A stretch of 64,000 nt of DNA. Origin: Flavobacterium lacisediminis. GTDB taxonomy: Bacteria; Bacteroidota; Bacteroidia; Flavobacteriales; Flavobacteriaceae. The notes under the pieces are model-generated. The model was given only the letters and a program-made list of their open reading frames with translations. It was not told where the DNA came from and did no database searches. Position 1 is the stretch's first letter, and each line of letters opens with the position of its first letter. Both the position numbers and the translations under genes were made by a program. Shown piece by piece: positions 1 through 8,575 of the stretch. The stretch is taken from contig NZ_JAPCIO010000003.1 in the NCBI RefSeq assembly GCF_025909975.1, positions 186,001 through 250,000 on the forward strand. The letters run 5' to 3'.

Positions 1-168
1 TTGTACTCTTAATTGAATTAATTCTAAATCAATATCTGAATCTAATACTACATAATCTCCTACAACTCCAATTACTCCGTCCACTTTTTCTCTTTTTGTC
101 TGAGCAAAAACGGTAGTGGTTACTAAAATGAAAAGTGAAAAAAGGAATTTTTTATTTATAAATCTCAT
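1..168 (-). CDS. SurA-like periplasmic peptidyl-prolyl isomerase, N-terminal fragment
   Basis: Only the first 56 codons are present; the gene runs off the left edge. The fragment starts MRFINKKFLFSLFIL, a classic Sec signal peptide ending near FAQ, and continues into VDGVIGVVGDYVVLDSDID. That is the usual N-terminal core start of SurA-type chaperones (an 'Ixx(V/I)G' strand followed by 'vs.sDi'). SurA escorts outer-membrane proteins through the periplasm. The ATG (166-168) lies inside the 3' end of the preceding lipoprotein gene (17-nt overlap), so the two are probably translationally coupled. It is the third member of a leftward operon of SurA-like genes. The parvulin domains expected downstream cannot be seen, so the isomerase call rests on the N-terminus and on context. 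Confidence 0.8.
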   Translation of the reverse strand, partial: MRFINKKFLFSLFILVTTTVFAQTKREKVDGVIGVVGDYVVLDSDIDLELIQLRVQ

Positions 169-1003
169 ATTTGTTGTCTTTGATGGCGTCATTCGTAATC
201 TCTTTTTCTATTGTATTTATTAATTCTAATTTTCTATTATTTATGATAATCTGTTTTATTGTAGGCTTTAAAAACTCTAGAGGTGTTGGGCTATCTTTTG
301 GCAAAACTTTATTCACCTTTACTAACCAAACAGTTGTAGAATCTGGATATTGAAAATTCATTCCGCTTGAAATATACTTTTGTTTATTTTCTAAATTAAT
401 AAACGGAATTTTTTCATAAACCTGATTAATATCTACCCAAATAGAATCATTAAAAGCATAACTTTTGAATTGAACTGCTAGCTGTTCTAACTCTTTTCTA
501 TCTTTTTTGGTAAAGGAACTAAACTTTGATTTAATTTTTGCGAATTTTGGATTTTCTTTAACTAAATTAATATAACGAAGCTTTACTAACTCTGAAGAAT
601 TTTTAAAATACTGTTTGTTTTTTGTATAATATTCTTCAATTTGAGTTTCAGTAACCACCGTATCTATTTGTCTGATAACCAAACTTTCAATATAATCTTT
701 TGTATATAAATCAACTTTATATTGATCTATTAATGCACTAAATTCAGATACTTTATCTTTTCCAATATTACGTTCTGCGGCTTCAAATAATAATTTCTGA
801 GTAGCCCATCTATCAATAAATGATTTTACAATCGCAATACTATCTTTTTTTGAAGTTCCTTTTGGAACTAAATCTACAATATCATCTTGGAATAAATAAC
901 TTTCACCTACACGCGCAATGGCTTTTGGTTTCTTTGGTGCTCTAAAATAATCGCACGAAACAACCATAGCGCTAAGTAAAAATATTGTTATCCAAAATCT
1001 CAT
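152..1003 (-). CDS. SurA-like lipoprotein without a parvulin domain
   Basis: This is a 283-aa protein with a lipoprotein signal; the lipobox is VVSC near residue 17, so it is probably anchored to a membrane facing the periplasm. After the Cys, the region IARVGESYLFQDDI resembles the SurA N-terminal strand-helix. It is followed by a helical region and a C-terminal helix, the overall shape of a SurA chaperone core. No parvulin signature (HIL...F..lA...S.d ... GdLG) is visible, so it is probably a chaperone without isomerase activity. It lies 4 bp downstream of a two-parvulin gene and overlaps the next SurA gene by 17 nt, which implies one operon and a shared role in outer-membrane protein biogenesis. 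The exact role is inferred. Confidence 0.75.
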   Translation of the reverse strand: MRFWITIFLLSAMVVSCDYFRAPKKPKAIARVGESYLFQDDIVDLVPKGTSKKDSIAIVKSFIDRWATQKLLFEAAERNIGKDKVSEFSALIDQYKVDLYTKDYIESLVIRQIDTVVTETQIEEYYTKNKQYFKNSSELVKLRYINLVKENPKFAKIKSKFSSFTKKDRKELEQLAVQFKSYAFNDSIWVDINQVYEKIPFINLENKQKYISSGMNFQYPDSTTVWLVKVNKVLPKDSPTPLEFLKPTIKQIIINNRKLELINTIEKEITNDAIKDNKYEIYK

Positions 1004-1007
1004 ATCG

Positions 1008-2975
1008 CTATTTTGATAATTGCTGTTTTACTTTTGTAAATACATCTGCATTTACTTTAATTTGGAATTCCCTTTTTAATTCATCAACCCAATTGTTTTC
1101 CAAATACTGCTGGTAATCACTAATTACTTTTCCTTTACAATCAACAAAATCTTTAGGACCTGCTTCTTTTGTATTCTTGACATTAACCACAAAGTAGTAT
1201 TTATCTTTTAAAACTACCGAAGTTACACCAGTTGCAACATTTGGATATTGTGATAAAACATCATAATCTTCTTCGTAAAGACCAGATTTTACCATAATAT
1301 TTACCTTACCATCTTGATTTAATTTTTCTTTAATATAATCAATTGATTTTCCTTTTTTAAGGAATTTTTGAGCTTTTTCAATAGTAACTTTATCTGTTGA
1401 TGACAAAATATCTACATTGTGTCTTTTTTTCCACTGATAGTTTTGAATATTTGCTTTATGAAAATTCATTAAACCAGTTGTGTCAGATTTAGCTCTATTC
1501 CAAATTTCTTTTTCCATCAAATCAAACAACAATAAACCATCACGATATTCATCCATTACATATTTAAACTCAGGAAATTCATTTTCTAAATTTTCATTGT
1601 AATAAACAATCAATTGTTCGTCAGTAAACTTCTCAAACAATTCATCCGCTAATTTAGCAACCGGTTTGGTTTTAATATTTGCTTTCTGTTGAGAATAAAC
1701 AAAATTAAGGAATGCTGGTGAAGTAATTTTTTTTGTTTTATCAATTGTTAAAACCGTTACATTTCCTTCTTTTGTATTTGCAGGAACTTCCCAAGTTTGA
1801 GAATAAAATGCATCTGTTATTAATTTCTTAACTTGAGTAAATGCTTTAACATCTTTAACAGTAGAATATTTTGTTCTTAATTTTTTAGCTAATGAATTTG
1901 TAATTAGCAAAGAACGCTCATCTTTTCTAATTTTTTCTTCTAATTCAAGTTTCATATCTTCAAACGAACGAACAGGATGTTTATCAATTAACTTAACAAT
2001 ATGCCATCCAAATTGCGATTGAAAAGGCGCCGAAATATCATCTTTCTTAACCATACCAAAAGCCACATTCTCAAACTCTTCTGAACTCAACTGCCCTGAA
2101 CCAAAACGCTGTAAAACTCCACCTTTTGGAGCAGACGACTTGTCTTCTGAAAATTGTTGTGCTAGGCTTTCGAAATTTTCTCCTTGTTGAATTTTTTTAT
2201 AAATATCTTCTATCGTAGCCTTAGCCTTTTCATGTTGAGCTGCATCTGGAACATTTGGTTTTAAAATCATAATGTGAGCTACCGTAACTTCTCCTCTATT
2301 CACTCTTTTATCTACCACTTTAACAATATGATATCCAAAACGAGTACGAAATGGCTTAGAAACTTGACCTACTTTAGTTTTATAAGCTGCGTTTTCAAAT
2401 GGATATACCATTCTAAAAGCTGAAAAATATCCTAAATCACCATTATTTTCTTTTACTGAAGGATCTTCAGAAAATTGTTGTGCTACTTTAATAAAATCTT
2501 CACCTGCATCTAATCTTCTTTTTATATCGATTACTTTATTATATGCTTTTAAAGTATCTTGTGGTGAAGCACCTTCGTCAACTAAAACCAAAATATGTGA
2601 AGCTCTAACTTCTTGTTGCATTCTTTCATAAGCTTCACGAACTAATTCGTTAGTTACTTTTGAATCATTCACATAGTTCTTAGACAACTGATTTCTATAC
2701 GATTTCAATTCGTTTTGATAAGAAGTACCATTTTGCAAACCTAGTTTATTTGCTTTTTCAACTTTTAATTTATACCCCAAAAACAAGTCTAAATACTTGT
2801 CTAAATCTTTCTGAGAATCATCTTTAACTAAATCTAAATTTTTATTGTATACTCTTACAAATTCATCTGTATAGTATGGATGATTGTCTATCGTAAACAA
2901 AACTTCTTTCGTTTGAGCAAACAAAAACGATTGAACCAGTAAAAAACCAAAAATAAGTAGGCGATTAATTTTCAT
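1008..2975 (-). CDS. Peptidyl-prolyl cis-trans isomerase with two parvulin domains (PpiC/SurA type)
   Basis: The protein has 655 aa and an N-terminal signal peptide ending near FAQ (residue 21). A SurA-like N-terminal domain follows (VLFTIDNHPYYTDEF). Two tandem parvulin domains are clear. The first starts at VRASHILVLVDEG (about residue 123) with FSEDPSVKENNGDLGYF. The second starts at VTVAHIMILKP (about 230) with FSEDKSSAPKGGVLQRF. Each ends in FGYHIVKV or FGWHIVKL. The rest (about 340-655) is a long helical extension typical of Bacteroidota homologues. It should catalyse prolyl isomerisation and hold unfolded outer-membrane proteins in the periplasm. It is the first gene of the leftward three-gene operon, and a TATTTTTG element lies about 30 bp upstream. 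Confidence 0.9.
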   Translation of the reverse strand: MKINRLLIFGFLLVQSFLFAQTKEVLFTIDNHPYYTDEFVRVYNKNLDLVKDDSQKDLDKYLDLFLGYKLKVEKANKLGLQNGTSYQNELKSYRNQLSKNYVNDSKVTNELVREAYERMQQEVRASHILVLVDEGASPQDTLKAYNKVIDIKRRLDAGEDFIKVAQQFSEDPSVKENNGDLGYFSAFRMVYPFENAAYKTKVGQVSKPFRTRFGYHIVKVVDKRVNRGEVTVAHIMILKPNVPDAAQHEKAKATIEDIYKKIQQGENFESLAQQFSEDKSSAPKGGVLQRFGSGQLSSEEFENVAFGMVKKDDISAPFQSQFGWHIVKLIDKHPVRSFEDMKLELEEKIRKDERSLLITNSLAKKLRTKYSTVKDVKAFTQVKKLITDAFYSQTWEVPANTKEGNVTVLTIDKTKKITSPAFLNFVYSQQKANIKTKPVAKLADELFEKFTDEQLIVYYNENLENEFPEFKYVMDEYRDGLLLFDLMEKEIWNRAKSDTTGLMNFHKANIQNYQWKKRHNVDILSSTDKVTIEKAQKFLKKGKSIDYIKEKLNQDGKVNIMVKSGLYEEDYDVLSQYPNVATGVTSVVLKDKYYFVVNVKNTKEAGPKDFVDCKGKVISDYQQYLENNWVDELKREFQIKVNADVFTKVKQQLSK

Positions 2976-3005
2976 ATTAATTTATACATTTTAAGTTGTA
3001 ATCGA

Positions 3006-3035
3006 CAAAAATAACAATTCGAGACTATTCCACAA
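3006..3035 (-). promoter_or_regulatory. Promoter of the SurA-like operon
   Basis: On the minus strand a perfect TAnnTTTG element (TATTTTTG, 3013 to 3006) is preceded by TTG (3035 to 3033) with 19 bp between them. This matches the known Bacteroidota -33/-7 arrangement. The start site would be near 3001, giving a leader of about 25 nt. Confidence 0.65.
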
Positions 3036-3078
3036 CATTTATAAGCTACTATTAACAGAAAATTCTGCAAAAAAAAGT

Positions 3079-3086
3079 TACTTTTG
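3079..3086 (+). promoter_or_regulatory. -7 promoter element of prfC
   Basis: TACTTTTG matches TAnnTTTG and lies 16 bp before the prfC ATG. No clear -33 TTG is seen at the usual distance, so only the -7 box is claimed. Confidence 0.55.
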
Positions 3087-3102
3087 CACAAAATTTTGAA
3101 TA

Positions 3103-4698
3103 ATGAGTTTTATAGAAGAAATAGCAAGAAGACGAACTTTTGGAATTATCTCGCATCCTGATGCTGGTAAAACGACTTTAACCGAGAAATTATTGTTGTT
3201 TGGAGGCGCTATTCAGGAAGCTGGAGCTGTAAAAAGTAATAAAATTAAAAAAGGAGCTACTTCCGATTTCATGGAAATTGAAAGACAAAGAGGGATTTCG
3301 GTGGCGACTTCTGTTTTGGCTTTTAACTATCAAAATAAAAAAATCAACATCTTAGATACGCCGGGTCACAAAGACTTTGCTGAAGATACTTTTAGAACTT
3401 TAACTGCAGTTGATAGTGTTATCGTAGTAATCGACGTAGCAAAAGGGGTTGAGGAACAAACTGAAAAATTAGTAGAAGTTTGTCGAATGCGAAACATTCC
3501 GATGATTGTTTTCATTAACAAATTAGACCGTGAAGGTAAAGATGCCTTTGATTTGATGGACGAAGTGGAGAAAAAATTAAAACTTCGCGTTACGCCATTG
3601 AGTTTTCCTATTGGAATGGGATACGACTTTCAAGGAATTTACAACATTTGGGAAAAGAACATCAACCTTTTTGAAGGTGATAGCCGTAAAAACATTGAAG
3701 AAACGATTGCTTTTAACGACATCAACAGTCCAGAATTAGAAAAAATTATTGGTGAAAAACCTGCGAATCGTTTAAGAGAAGAATTAGAATTAATCGAAGA
3801 AGTATATCCTCCATTTAGTAGAGAAGAATATTTGGAAGGTGATTTACAACCGGTTTTCTTTGGTTCGGCTTTGAATAATTTTGGAGTTCGTGAATTATTA
3901 GACTGTTTTGTTGAAATTGCACCAACACCAAGAGCAAAAGAATCAGATACACGTTTAGTAAATCCTGAAGAAGAAAAATTAAGCGGATTTGTATTTAAAA
4001 TTCATGCCAACATGGATCCAAAACACAGAGACCGTTTGGCGTTTATCAAAATTGTGTCGGGAACATTTGAAAAAAACAAACCGTATTTACACGTTCGTTT
4101 AGGAAAAAATTTAAAATTCTCGAGTCCGAATGCGTTTTTTGCTGAGAAAAAAGAGATTGTTGATATTTCGTATCCTGGTGACATCGTAGGTTTACATGAT
4201 ACCGGAAATTTTAAAATTGGAGATACGTTAACCGAAGGTGAAATCATGAATTTCAAAGGAATTCCAAGTTTCTCTCCAGAGCATTTTAGATACATCAACA
4301 ACGCTGACCCATTAAAATCGAAACAATTAGAAAAAGGAGTTGACCAGTTAATGGACGAAGGTGTGGCTCAGTTGTTTACTTTAGAAATGAACGGCAGAAA
4401 AGTTATTGGAACTGTTGGAGCGCTTCAATATGAAGTTATTCAATACCGTTTAGAGCATGAATATGGCGCAAAATGTACGTATGAAAACTTCCCAGCGTTT
4501 AAAGCGTGTTGGGTAAAACCACAAGATCCTAAAAATACCGAGTTTGCCGAATTTAAACGTGTAAAACAAAAATTTTTAGGTCATGACAAATACGGACAAT
4601 TGGTTTTCTTAGCAGATAGCGATTTCTCAATCCAAATGACACAACAGAAATATCCAACAGTAGAATTATTTTTTACATCGGATTATCAGAAGAGATAA
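3103..4698 (+). CDS. prfC: Peptide chain release factor 3 (RF3)
   Basis: This 531-aa translational GTPase has the family's usual length. It shows G1 (SHPDAGKTTL), switch regions with RQRGISV, G3 (DTPGHKDF) and G4 (INKLDRE) in the first 145 residues. A domain-2 beta-barrel and the RF3-specific C-terminal domain (GALQYEVIQYRLEHEYG) follow. RF3 uses GTP to recycle RF1 or RF2 from the ribosome after peptide release. It is monocistronic: its own -7 box lies upstream and a strong terminator directly downstream. It is transcribed divergently from the SurA-like operon. The call is very secure. Confidence 0.97.
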   Translation: MSFIEEIARRRTFGIISHPDAGKTTLTEKLLLFGGAIQEAGAVKSNKIKKGATSDFMEIERQRGISVATSVLAFNYQNKKINILDTPGHKDFAEDTFRTLTAVDSVIVVIDVAKGVEEQTEKLVEVCRMRNIPMIVFINKLDREGKDAFDLMDEVEKKLKLRVTPLSFPIGMGYDFQGIYNIWEKNINLFEGDSRKNIEETIAFNDINSPELEKIIGEKPANRLREELELIEEVYPPFSREEYLEGDLQPVFFGSALNNFGVRELLDCFVEIAPTPRAKESDTRLVNPEEEKLSGFVFKIHANMDPKHRDRLAFIKIVSGTFEKNKPYLHVRLGKNLKFSSPNAFFAEKKEIVDISYPGDIVGLHDTGNFKIGDTLTEGEIMNFKGIPSFSPEHFRYINNADPLKSKQLEKGVDQLMDEGVAQLFTLEMNGRKVIGTVGALQYEVIQYRLEHEYGAKCTYENFPAFKACWVKPQDPKNTEFAEFKRVKQKFLGHDKYGQLVFLADSDFSIQMTQQKYPTVELFFTSDYQKR

Positions 4699-4701
4699 AA
4701 G

Positions 4702-4731
4702 AAAAGCCATTTCAATCGAAATGGCTTTTTT
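4702..4731 (+). terminator. Rho-independent terminator after prfC
   Basis: A 12-bp perfect stem (AAAAGCCATTTC / GAAATGGCTTTT) with a 4-nt loop is followed by a T run. It starts 4 bp after the prfC stop codon. Confidence 0.9.
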
Positions 4732-4752
4732 GTTTGTTTGAATTATAAATTC

Positions 4753-5046
4753 TTATATACTTCTAAAAAAGACAACATATATTATTTTAAAGAAAAATAT
4801 AATTAAGGCTAACAAAACAATACTATTTAAGTACAAATAAACCTTGCTATTTCTATTTACATAAATATTTAAAAAAGAAATCAATAAACAAATCAACAAG
4901 CACGGATAAAACGCATAAACATTCAATTTACTTAGTAATATCCTGTGAATATCTCTATCTATAAAATTAGGCAAAAGATAAATTGTCAAAGCAATCAAAA
5001 AAAATAGAATATTTAGAATACTACGAACTTTTAAATCAAATTTCAT
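4753..5046 (-). CDS. Small hypothetical membrane protein
   Basis: I do not recognise this protein of about 97 aa. The start is taken at MKFDLKVRS (5046); an ATG three codons earlier is possible. Three hydrophobic stretches are visible (about residues 9-26, 42-61 and 70-93), so it is probably an inner-membrane protein with three passes. Its composition is very rich in I, L, F, K and N and more A+T-rich than its neighbours. It reads the same way as folD, but the folD terminator (5078-5105) separates the two, and I see no clear promoter of its own. It could be a fast-evolving lineage-specific gene. No function is assigned. Confidence 0.5.
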   Translation of the reverse strand: MKFDLKVRSILNILFFLIALTIYLLPNFIDRDIHRILLSKLNVYAFYPCLLICLLISFLNIYVNRNSKVYLYLNSIVLLALIIFFFKIIYVVFFRSI

Positions 5047-5077
5047 ATTTATCATTTTACTTTAAAACAAATCTAAC

Positions 5078-5105
5078 AAAAAAAGACCTGAAAAATTTCA
5101 GGTCT
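5078..5105 (-). terminator. Rho-independent terminator after folD
   Basis: Read on the minus strand, AGACCTGAAA pairs with TTTCAGGTCT across a 2-nt centre and is followed by seven T. It begins about 20 bp after the folD stop. Confidence 0.85.
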
Positions 5106-5125
5106 CTAATTATTTATTCTTGTAA

Positions 5126-6007
5126 TTATCTATTTCTCTTCTGCTCTCTTGCTAACAACGTATTTTTCAACAACATTGCAATTGTCATAGGTCCTACGCC
5201 ACCTGGAACTGGCGTAATGTATGAGGCTTTTTTAGATACATTTTCAAAATCTACGTCACCTACAATTCTGTATCCTTTTTCAGTGGTTTCGTCTTCTACT
5301 CTTGTAATTCCTACGTCAATAACAACTACATCGTCTTTTACCATTTCTGCTTTAAGGAAGTTTGGAACTCCTAATGCTGAGATAATAATATCGGCTTGAG
5401 ATGTAATTTGGTTAATGTTTTTTGAATGACTATGTGTAACCGTTACGGTTGAATTTCCTGGAAATCCTTTTCTTCCCATTAAAATTCCCATAGGACGACC
5501 TACGATATGACTTCTACCGATAACTACAGTGTGTTTACCATCTGTTGGCACATTATATCTTTCTAATAATTCTAAAATTCCAAAAGGTGTTGCTGGAATA
5601 AAAGTAGACATATCTAAAGCCATTTTTCCAAAGTTTTCTGGATGGAAACCATCTACATCTTTACTTGGATCAATCGCTTCAATGATTTTCTGAGTGTCGA
5701 TTTGTTTTGGCAAAGGCAACTGAACAATGAATCCATCAATATCGTCATTCTCATTCAATTCTTTGATTTTTTTCAAAAGTTCCGTTTCAGAAGTCGTGCT
5801 TGGCATTTTAATCAAAGTCGATTCAAATCCTACGCGCTCGCACGATTTTACTTTGCTTCCTACATACGTTAAACTCGCTCCGTCATTACCCACAATGATT
5901 GCTGCTAAATGAGGTACTTTTTCACCATTAGCTTTCATTTGAGCAACCTCAGCGGCGATTTCATTTTTAATATCTTCCGATACTTTTTTTCCGTCTAATA
6001 ATTGCAT
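5126..6007 (-). CDS. folD: Bifunctional methylenetetrahydrofolate dehydrogenase / methenyltetrahydrofolate cyclohydrolase
   Basis: The protein has 293 aa, typical for FolD. It shows the substrate-site motif [13 protein letters not shown] with the catalytic Tyr and Lys, the family signature [19 protein letters not shown], and the NADP-binding Rossmann segment [14 protein letters not shown]. The near-invariant [10 protein letters not shown] lies close to the C-terminus. It interconverts 5,10-methylene- and 10-formyl-THF in cytosolic one-carbon metabolism. ffh lies upstream on the same strand but is separated from it by a strong hairpin, so folD probably has its own promoter. Its leader is an unusual run of ACAACA-like repeats. 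Confidence 0.97.
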   Translation of the reverse strand: MQLLDGKKVSEDIKNEIAAEVAQMKANGEKVPHLAAIIVGNDGASLTYVGSKVKSCERVGFESTLIKMPSTTSETELLKKIKELNENDDIDGFIVQLPLPKQIDTQKIIEAIDPSKDVDGFHPENFGKMALDMSTFIPATPFGILELLERYNVPTDGKHTVVIGRSHIVGRPMGILMGRKGFPGNSTVTVTHSHSKNINQITSQADIIISALGVPNFLKAEMVKDDVVVIDVGITRVEDETTEKGYRIVGDVDFENVSKKASYITPVPGGVGPMTIAMLLKNTLLAREQKRNR

Positions 6008-6038
6008 TTTGTTGTGTTGTTTGTTGTGTTTATTCTAT

Positions 6039-6063
6039 AAAAAAGACGCGATAAATCGCGTCT
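6039..6063 (-). terminator. Rho-independent terminator after ffh
   Basis: On the minus strand the stem AGACGCGAT / ATCGCGTCT with a 2-nt loop is followed by a run of T. It lies between ffh and folD and insulates folD. Confidence 0.85.
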
Positions 6064-6070
6064 ATACCTA

Positions 6071-7408
6071 TTATCTCATGCCTTTCATTCCGCCCATGGC
6101 TTTCATCAGGTTTTTACCTGCGCCACCTTGCATCATTTTCATCATTTTGCTCATTTGGTCGAATTGCTTCATCAATTGGTTGACTTGTTCAATTTTTGTC
6201 CCCGAACCTTTGGCAATTCTAGTTTTACGTTTTACGTCTATTAAAGATGGCTTACTTCTTTCATCCGGCGTCATAGATTGAATAATAGCTTCAATATGCT
6301 TGAAAGCATCGTCTTCAATTTCAACATCTTTTAATGCTTTTCCAGCACCAGGAATCATTCCAACAAGGTCTTTCATATTCCCCATTTTCTTGATTTGCTG
6401 AATTTGCGCTAAGAAATCATCAAAACCAAATTCGTTTTTAGCGATTTTCTTTTGTAATTTTCTTGCTTCTTCTTCGTCGTATTGCTCTTGTGCTCTTTCT
6501 ACTAAGGAAACAACGTCTCCCATTCCCAAGATTCTATCCGCCATACGATTTGGATAAAACACATCAATAGCTTCCATTTTTTCACCTGTACCGATGAATT
6601 TAATTGGTTTATTTACTACCGATTTAATAGAAATAGCAGCTCCACCGCGTGTATCACCATCTAACTTCGTTAAGATAACTCCGTCAAAATTCAATCTATC
6701 GTTGAAAGCTTTTGCAGTATTTACCGCATCTTGACCTGTCATGGCATCCACCACAAATAACGTTTCTTGTGGTTGAATCGCTTTATGAACATTAGCAATT
6801 TCATTCATCATTTCTTCATCCACAGCCAAACGACCAGCGGTATCGATGATAACTACGTTGAAACCATTTGCTTTTGCATGCTTGATAGCGTTTTGAGCAA
6901 TTTCAACAGGATTTTTATTCTCTGGTTCTGAATAAACTTCAACCCCAATTTGTCCACCCACAACGTGCAACTGATTAATTGCCGCAGGACGATAGATATC
7001 ACAAGCTACCAATAAAGGTTTCTTGTTCTTTTTAGTTTTTAAAAAGTTGGCTAATTTTCCAGAAAAAGTAGTTTTACCAGAACCTTGCAAACCCGACATT
7101 AAAATCACAGAAGGATTTCCTGAAAGATTTATTCCAGCAGCATCACCACCCATTAATTCGGTCAACTCGTCTTTAACGATTTTAATCATTAATTGACCAG
7201 GTTGTAACGTAGTTAATACGTTTTCACCAATTGCTTTTTCTTTTACTCTAGTGGTAAAATCTTTAGCAATTTTAAAATTTACGTCGGCATCCAATAAGGC
7301 TCTACGAACTTCCTTAAGAGTATCAGCAACGTTAACATCGGTAATTTTACCATGTCCTTTTAATATATGAAACGCTTTATCTAACTTATCACTTAAATTA
7401 TCAAACAT
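6071..7408 (-). CDS. ffh: Signal recognition particle protein Ffh (SRP54)
   Basis: The protein has 445 aa and the standard layout: N-terminal helical N domain, G domain with GLQGSGKTTFSGKLA (P-loop near residue 107), DTAGRL and TKLDGDTRGG, then the methionine-rich M domain ending MMKMMQGG...MKAMGGMKGMR. It binds signal sequences on the ribosome with 4.5S RNA and delivers membrane proteins to FtsY in a GTP-dependent step. It is flanked by a good promoter and a terminator, so it is probably transcribed alone. The SRP RNA is not in this window. Confidence 0.98.
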   Translation of the reverse strand: MFDNLSDKLDKAFHILKGHGKITDVNVADTLKEVRRALLDADVNFKIAKDFTTRVKEKAIGENVLTTLQPGQLMIKIVKDELTELMGGDAAGINLSGNPSVILMSGLQGSGKTTFSGKLANFLKTKKNKKPLLVACDIYRPAAINQLHVVGGQIGVEVYSEPENKNPVEIAQNAIKHAKANGFNVVIIDTAGRLAVDEEMMNEIANVHKAIQPQETLFVVDAMTGQDAVNTAKAFNDRLNFDGVILTKLDGDTRGGAAISIKSVVNKPIKFIGTGEKMEAIDVFYPNRMADRILGMGDVVSLVERAQEQYDEEEARKLQKKIAKNEFGFDDFLAQIQQIKKMGNMKDLVGMIPGAGKALKDVEIEDDAFKHIEAIIQSMTPDERSKPSLIDVKRKTRIAKGSGTKIEQVNQLMKQFDQMSKMMKMMQGGAGKNLMKAMGGMKGMR

Positions 7409-7433
7409 AATTTTGTCTTTGTTTAATGAGGTG

Positions 7434-7464
7434 CAAAGATAAGATAAAGTTACAAAGTTGCAAA
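7434..7464 (-). promoter_or_regulatory. Promoter of ffh
   Basis: TATCTTTG (7441 to 7434) matches TAnnTTTG. A TTTG (7464 to 7461) precedes it with 19 bp between, the standard Bacteroidota -33/-7 pair. The expected start site is near 7429, giving a leader of about 20 nt. Confidence 0.7.
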
Positions 7465-7492
7465 GTGAGAAAAGGGGTTTGTTCTAAATAAA

Positions 7493-7516
7493 AAAACCAG
7501 CTGTAAAAGCTGGTTT
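7493..7516 (-). terminator. Terminator after the lipocalin-like lipoprotein gene
   Basis: The hairpin AAAACCAGCT / AGCTGGTTTT has a 4-nt loop and T-rich flanks on both sides. It lies about 20 bp beyond the stop of the minus-strand gene and could work in both directions. Confidence 0.8.
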
Positions 7517-7535
7517 TAATTTTATTTGAATTTTG

Positions 7536-7976
7536 TTAGTCTTTCTCAAAAGTTAAATAATCAATACTTCCATCGCCACCACTCACGTGTTTTAATTCGA
7601 TTTTAGTATCAGTTCTTGAAATCACATTCCAATCTTCGCTAATTTCTTCAAATGGTCCGTCAAGAGCCTCAAATATTATATCTAATTTGGTATAACCGCT
7701 ATCTGTATAAGTACTCCAATCACCTGATTGAGTTGTAGCACCATTAGTTGCCGTTAAAGAACCATCCGTACCAAAGGTAAAACTATAGCCTGAATAATTA
7801 TCGGTTTTAATTACCGCATCCTCTTTATACAATGTTACAATCCATGTACCATCAGTAACAGTAGTAGTCATTTGAGAAGGAGACGAAACTTGATTTGAAG
7901 TATCATCTTCATCACTACAACTTATCCCAACAAATAAAAGCAAGGATAAAATTGAAATTAATTTTAGTTTTTTCAT
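7536..7976 (-). CDS. Lipocalin-like lipoprotein
   Basis: The protein has about 146 aa. I chose the start at MKKLKLISILSLLLFVGISC, which gives a clean lipoprotein signal with Cys near residue 20; an ATG three codons earlier is also possible. The rest is rich in beta strand and has the pattern TDGTWIVTLYKEDA...YSFTFGTDGSLTATNG...GDWSTYTDSG...LKHVSGG. This resembles the lipocalin-like repeats of small Bacteroidota envelope lipoproteins. It should sit in the periplasm or outer membrane; its ligand is unknown. It follows the RND efflux operon on the same strand with a 47-bp gap and a terminator after it, so it may be the last gene of that operon. Confidence 0.75.
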   Translation of the reverse strand: MKKLKLISILSLLLFVGISCSDEDDTSNQVSSPSQMTTTVTDGTWIVTLYKEDAVIKTDNYSGYSFTFGTDGSLTATNGATTQSGDWSTYTDSGYTKLDIIFEALDGPFEEISEDWNVISRTDTKIELKHVSGGDGSIDYLTFEKD

Positions 7977-8023
7977 AATTTTCATTTTGTTTAATAACGC
8001 TAAATTATGAAAAATAGTATTGT

Positions 8024-8212
8024 TTAATCTTGAATCTTAAATACTTTTCTTAAAATATCTTCCATTAAACACCATTTGGTAATAGAGGATTGTAACAAAT
8101 TGGCACCAACAAAAATTGTAAACCAATACCAATTTTCATTCACATACATCCCTAACAACACACTTAAAATGATGAAGGTTCCTGCTATTGCTCTTATTAA
8201 TCTGTTTATCAT
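8024..8212 (-). CDS. DUF2892 (YgaP-type) membrane protein
   Basis: The protein has 62 aa with two predicted membrane helices (about 6-23 and 28-45) flanked by basic residues. The pattern MINRLIRAIAGTFIILSVLLG ... FTIFVGANLLQSSITKWCLMEDILRK fits the DUF2892 family, including the conserved 'Q..iT..Cp...iL' region that carries a Cys before the C-terminal helix. In other bacteria this domain occurs alone or fused to rhodanese in YgaP. It sits 12 bp after the PII-like gene in the RND efflux operon, which suggests a role in the same stress response. A link to sulfur or persulfide chemistry is inference from the family. Confidence 0.8.
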   Translation of the reverse strand: MINRLIRAIAGTFIILSVLLGMYVNENWYWFTIFVGANLLQSSITKWCLMEDILRKVFKIQD

Positions 8213-8224
8213 AATCTTTAATTT

Positions 8225-8530
8225 TTAATTATACTGTTCTACTGAAAATACTGCTAAATGAACTTTTGATATTGTTTTTTGCTCTTTGTTGAATTTATTA
8301 ACTTCTTCAAACAAAGTATCTAAATTTTGTTGTAAAATGAATGCGTAAAAAACTACTGAATCTGTTTCATTCATTTCTGAACCAAACCAATTGGATTCTA
8401 CTCCTTCTTCCGAAGCGTCTCTAAAACCTTTTACATCTCTGTACGAATACGATTTTACTTTAGCTTCTTTTAGCATCTTTTTGACGTCTTTTTCAAATTC
8501 TGCTATGGCGGTAATTAACACTAATTTCAT
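8225..8530 (-). CDS. PII-like (ferredoxin-fold) small protein of the RND efflux operon
   Basis: The protein has about 101 aa. I place the start at MKLVLITAIAEF (8530); the longer frame adds nine residues without conservation signals. The predicted order is beta (KLVLITAI) - helix (FEKDVKKMLKEA) - beta (SYSYRDVKGF) - loop - beta (DSVVFYAFILQQ) - helix (LDTLFEEVNKFNKEQ) - beta (KVHLAVFSVEQ). That is the PII ferredoxin-like layout, with residues 30-55 in the place of a T-loop. Small PII-like proteins such as DUF3240 are known beside heavy-metal RND pumps. It lies 45 bp after the RND permease gene and 12 bp before DUF2892. A regulatory or sensory role on the pump is an inference. The fold call is by pattern only. 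Confidence 0.65.
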   Translation of the reverse strand: MKLVLITAIAEFEKDVKKMLKEAKVKSYSYRDVKGFRDASEEGVESNWFGSEMNETDSVVFYAFILQQNLDTLFEEVNKFNKEQKTISKVHLAVFSVEQYN

Positions 8531-8575
8531 GTTTATATTTTTTAGATTCTGATACAAGTTCAGAATGACATTAAT

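Noticed and set aside
4983..5399. Plus-strand 138-codon frame.
   Set aside because: It is antisense to folD and to the folD terminator, with no family features.
8548..8572. ATTCTGA-TACAAGT-TCAGAAT inverted repeat after the RND gene start region, considered as a terminator or operator.
   Set aside because: The stem is only 7 bp, there is no T run, and it lies in a 45-bp gap inside an operon. It is probably a small degenerate intergenic repeat.
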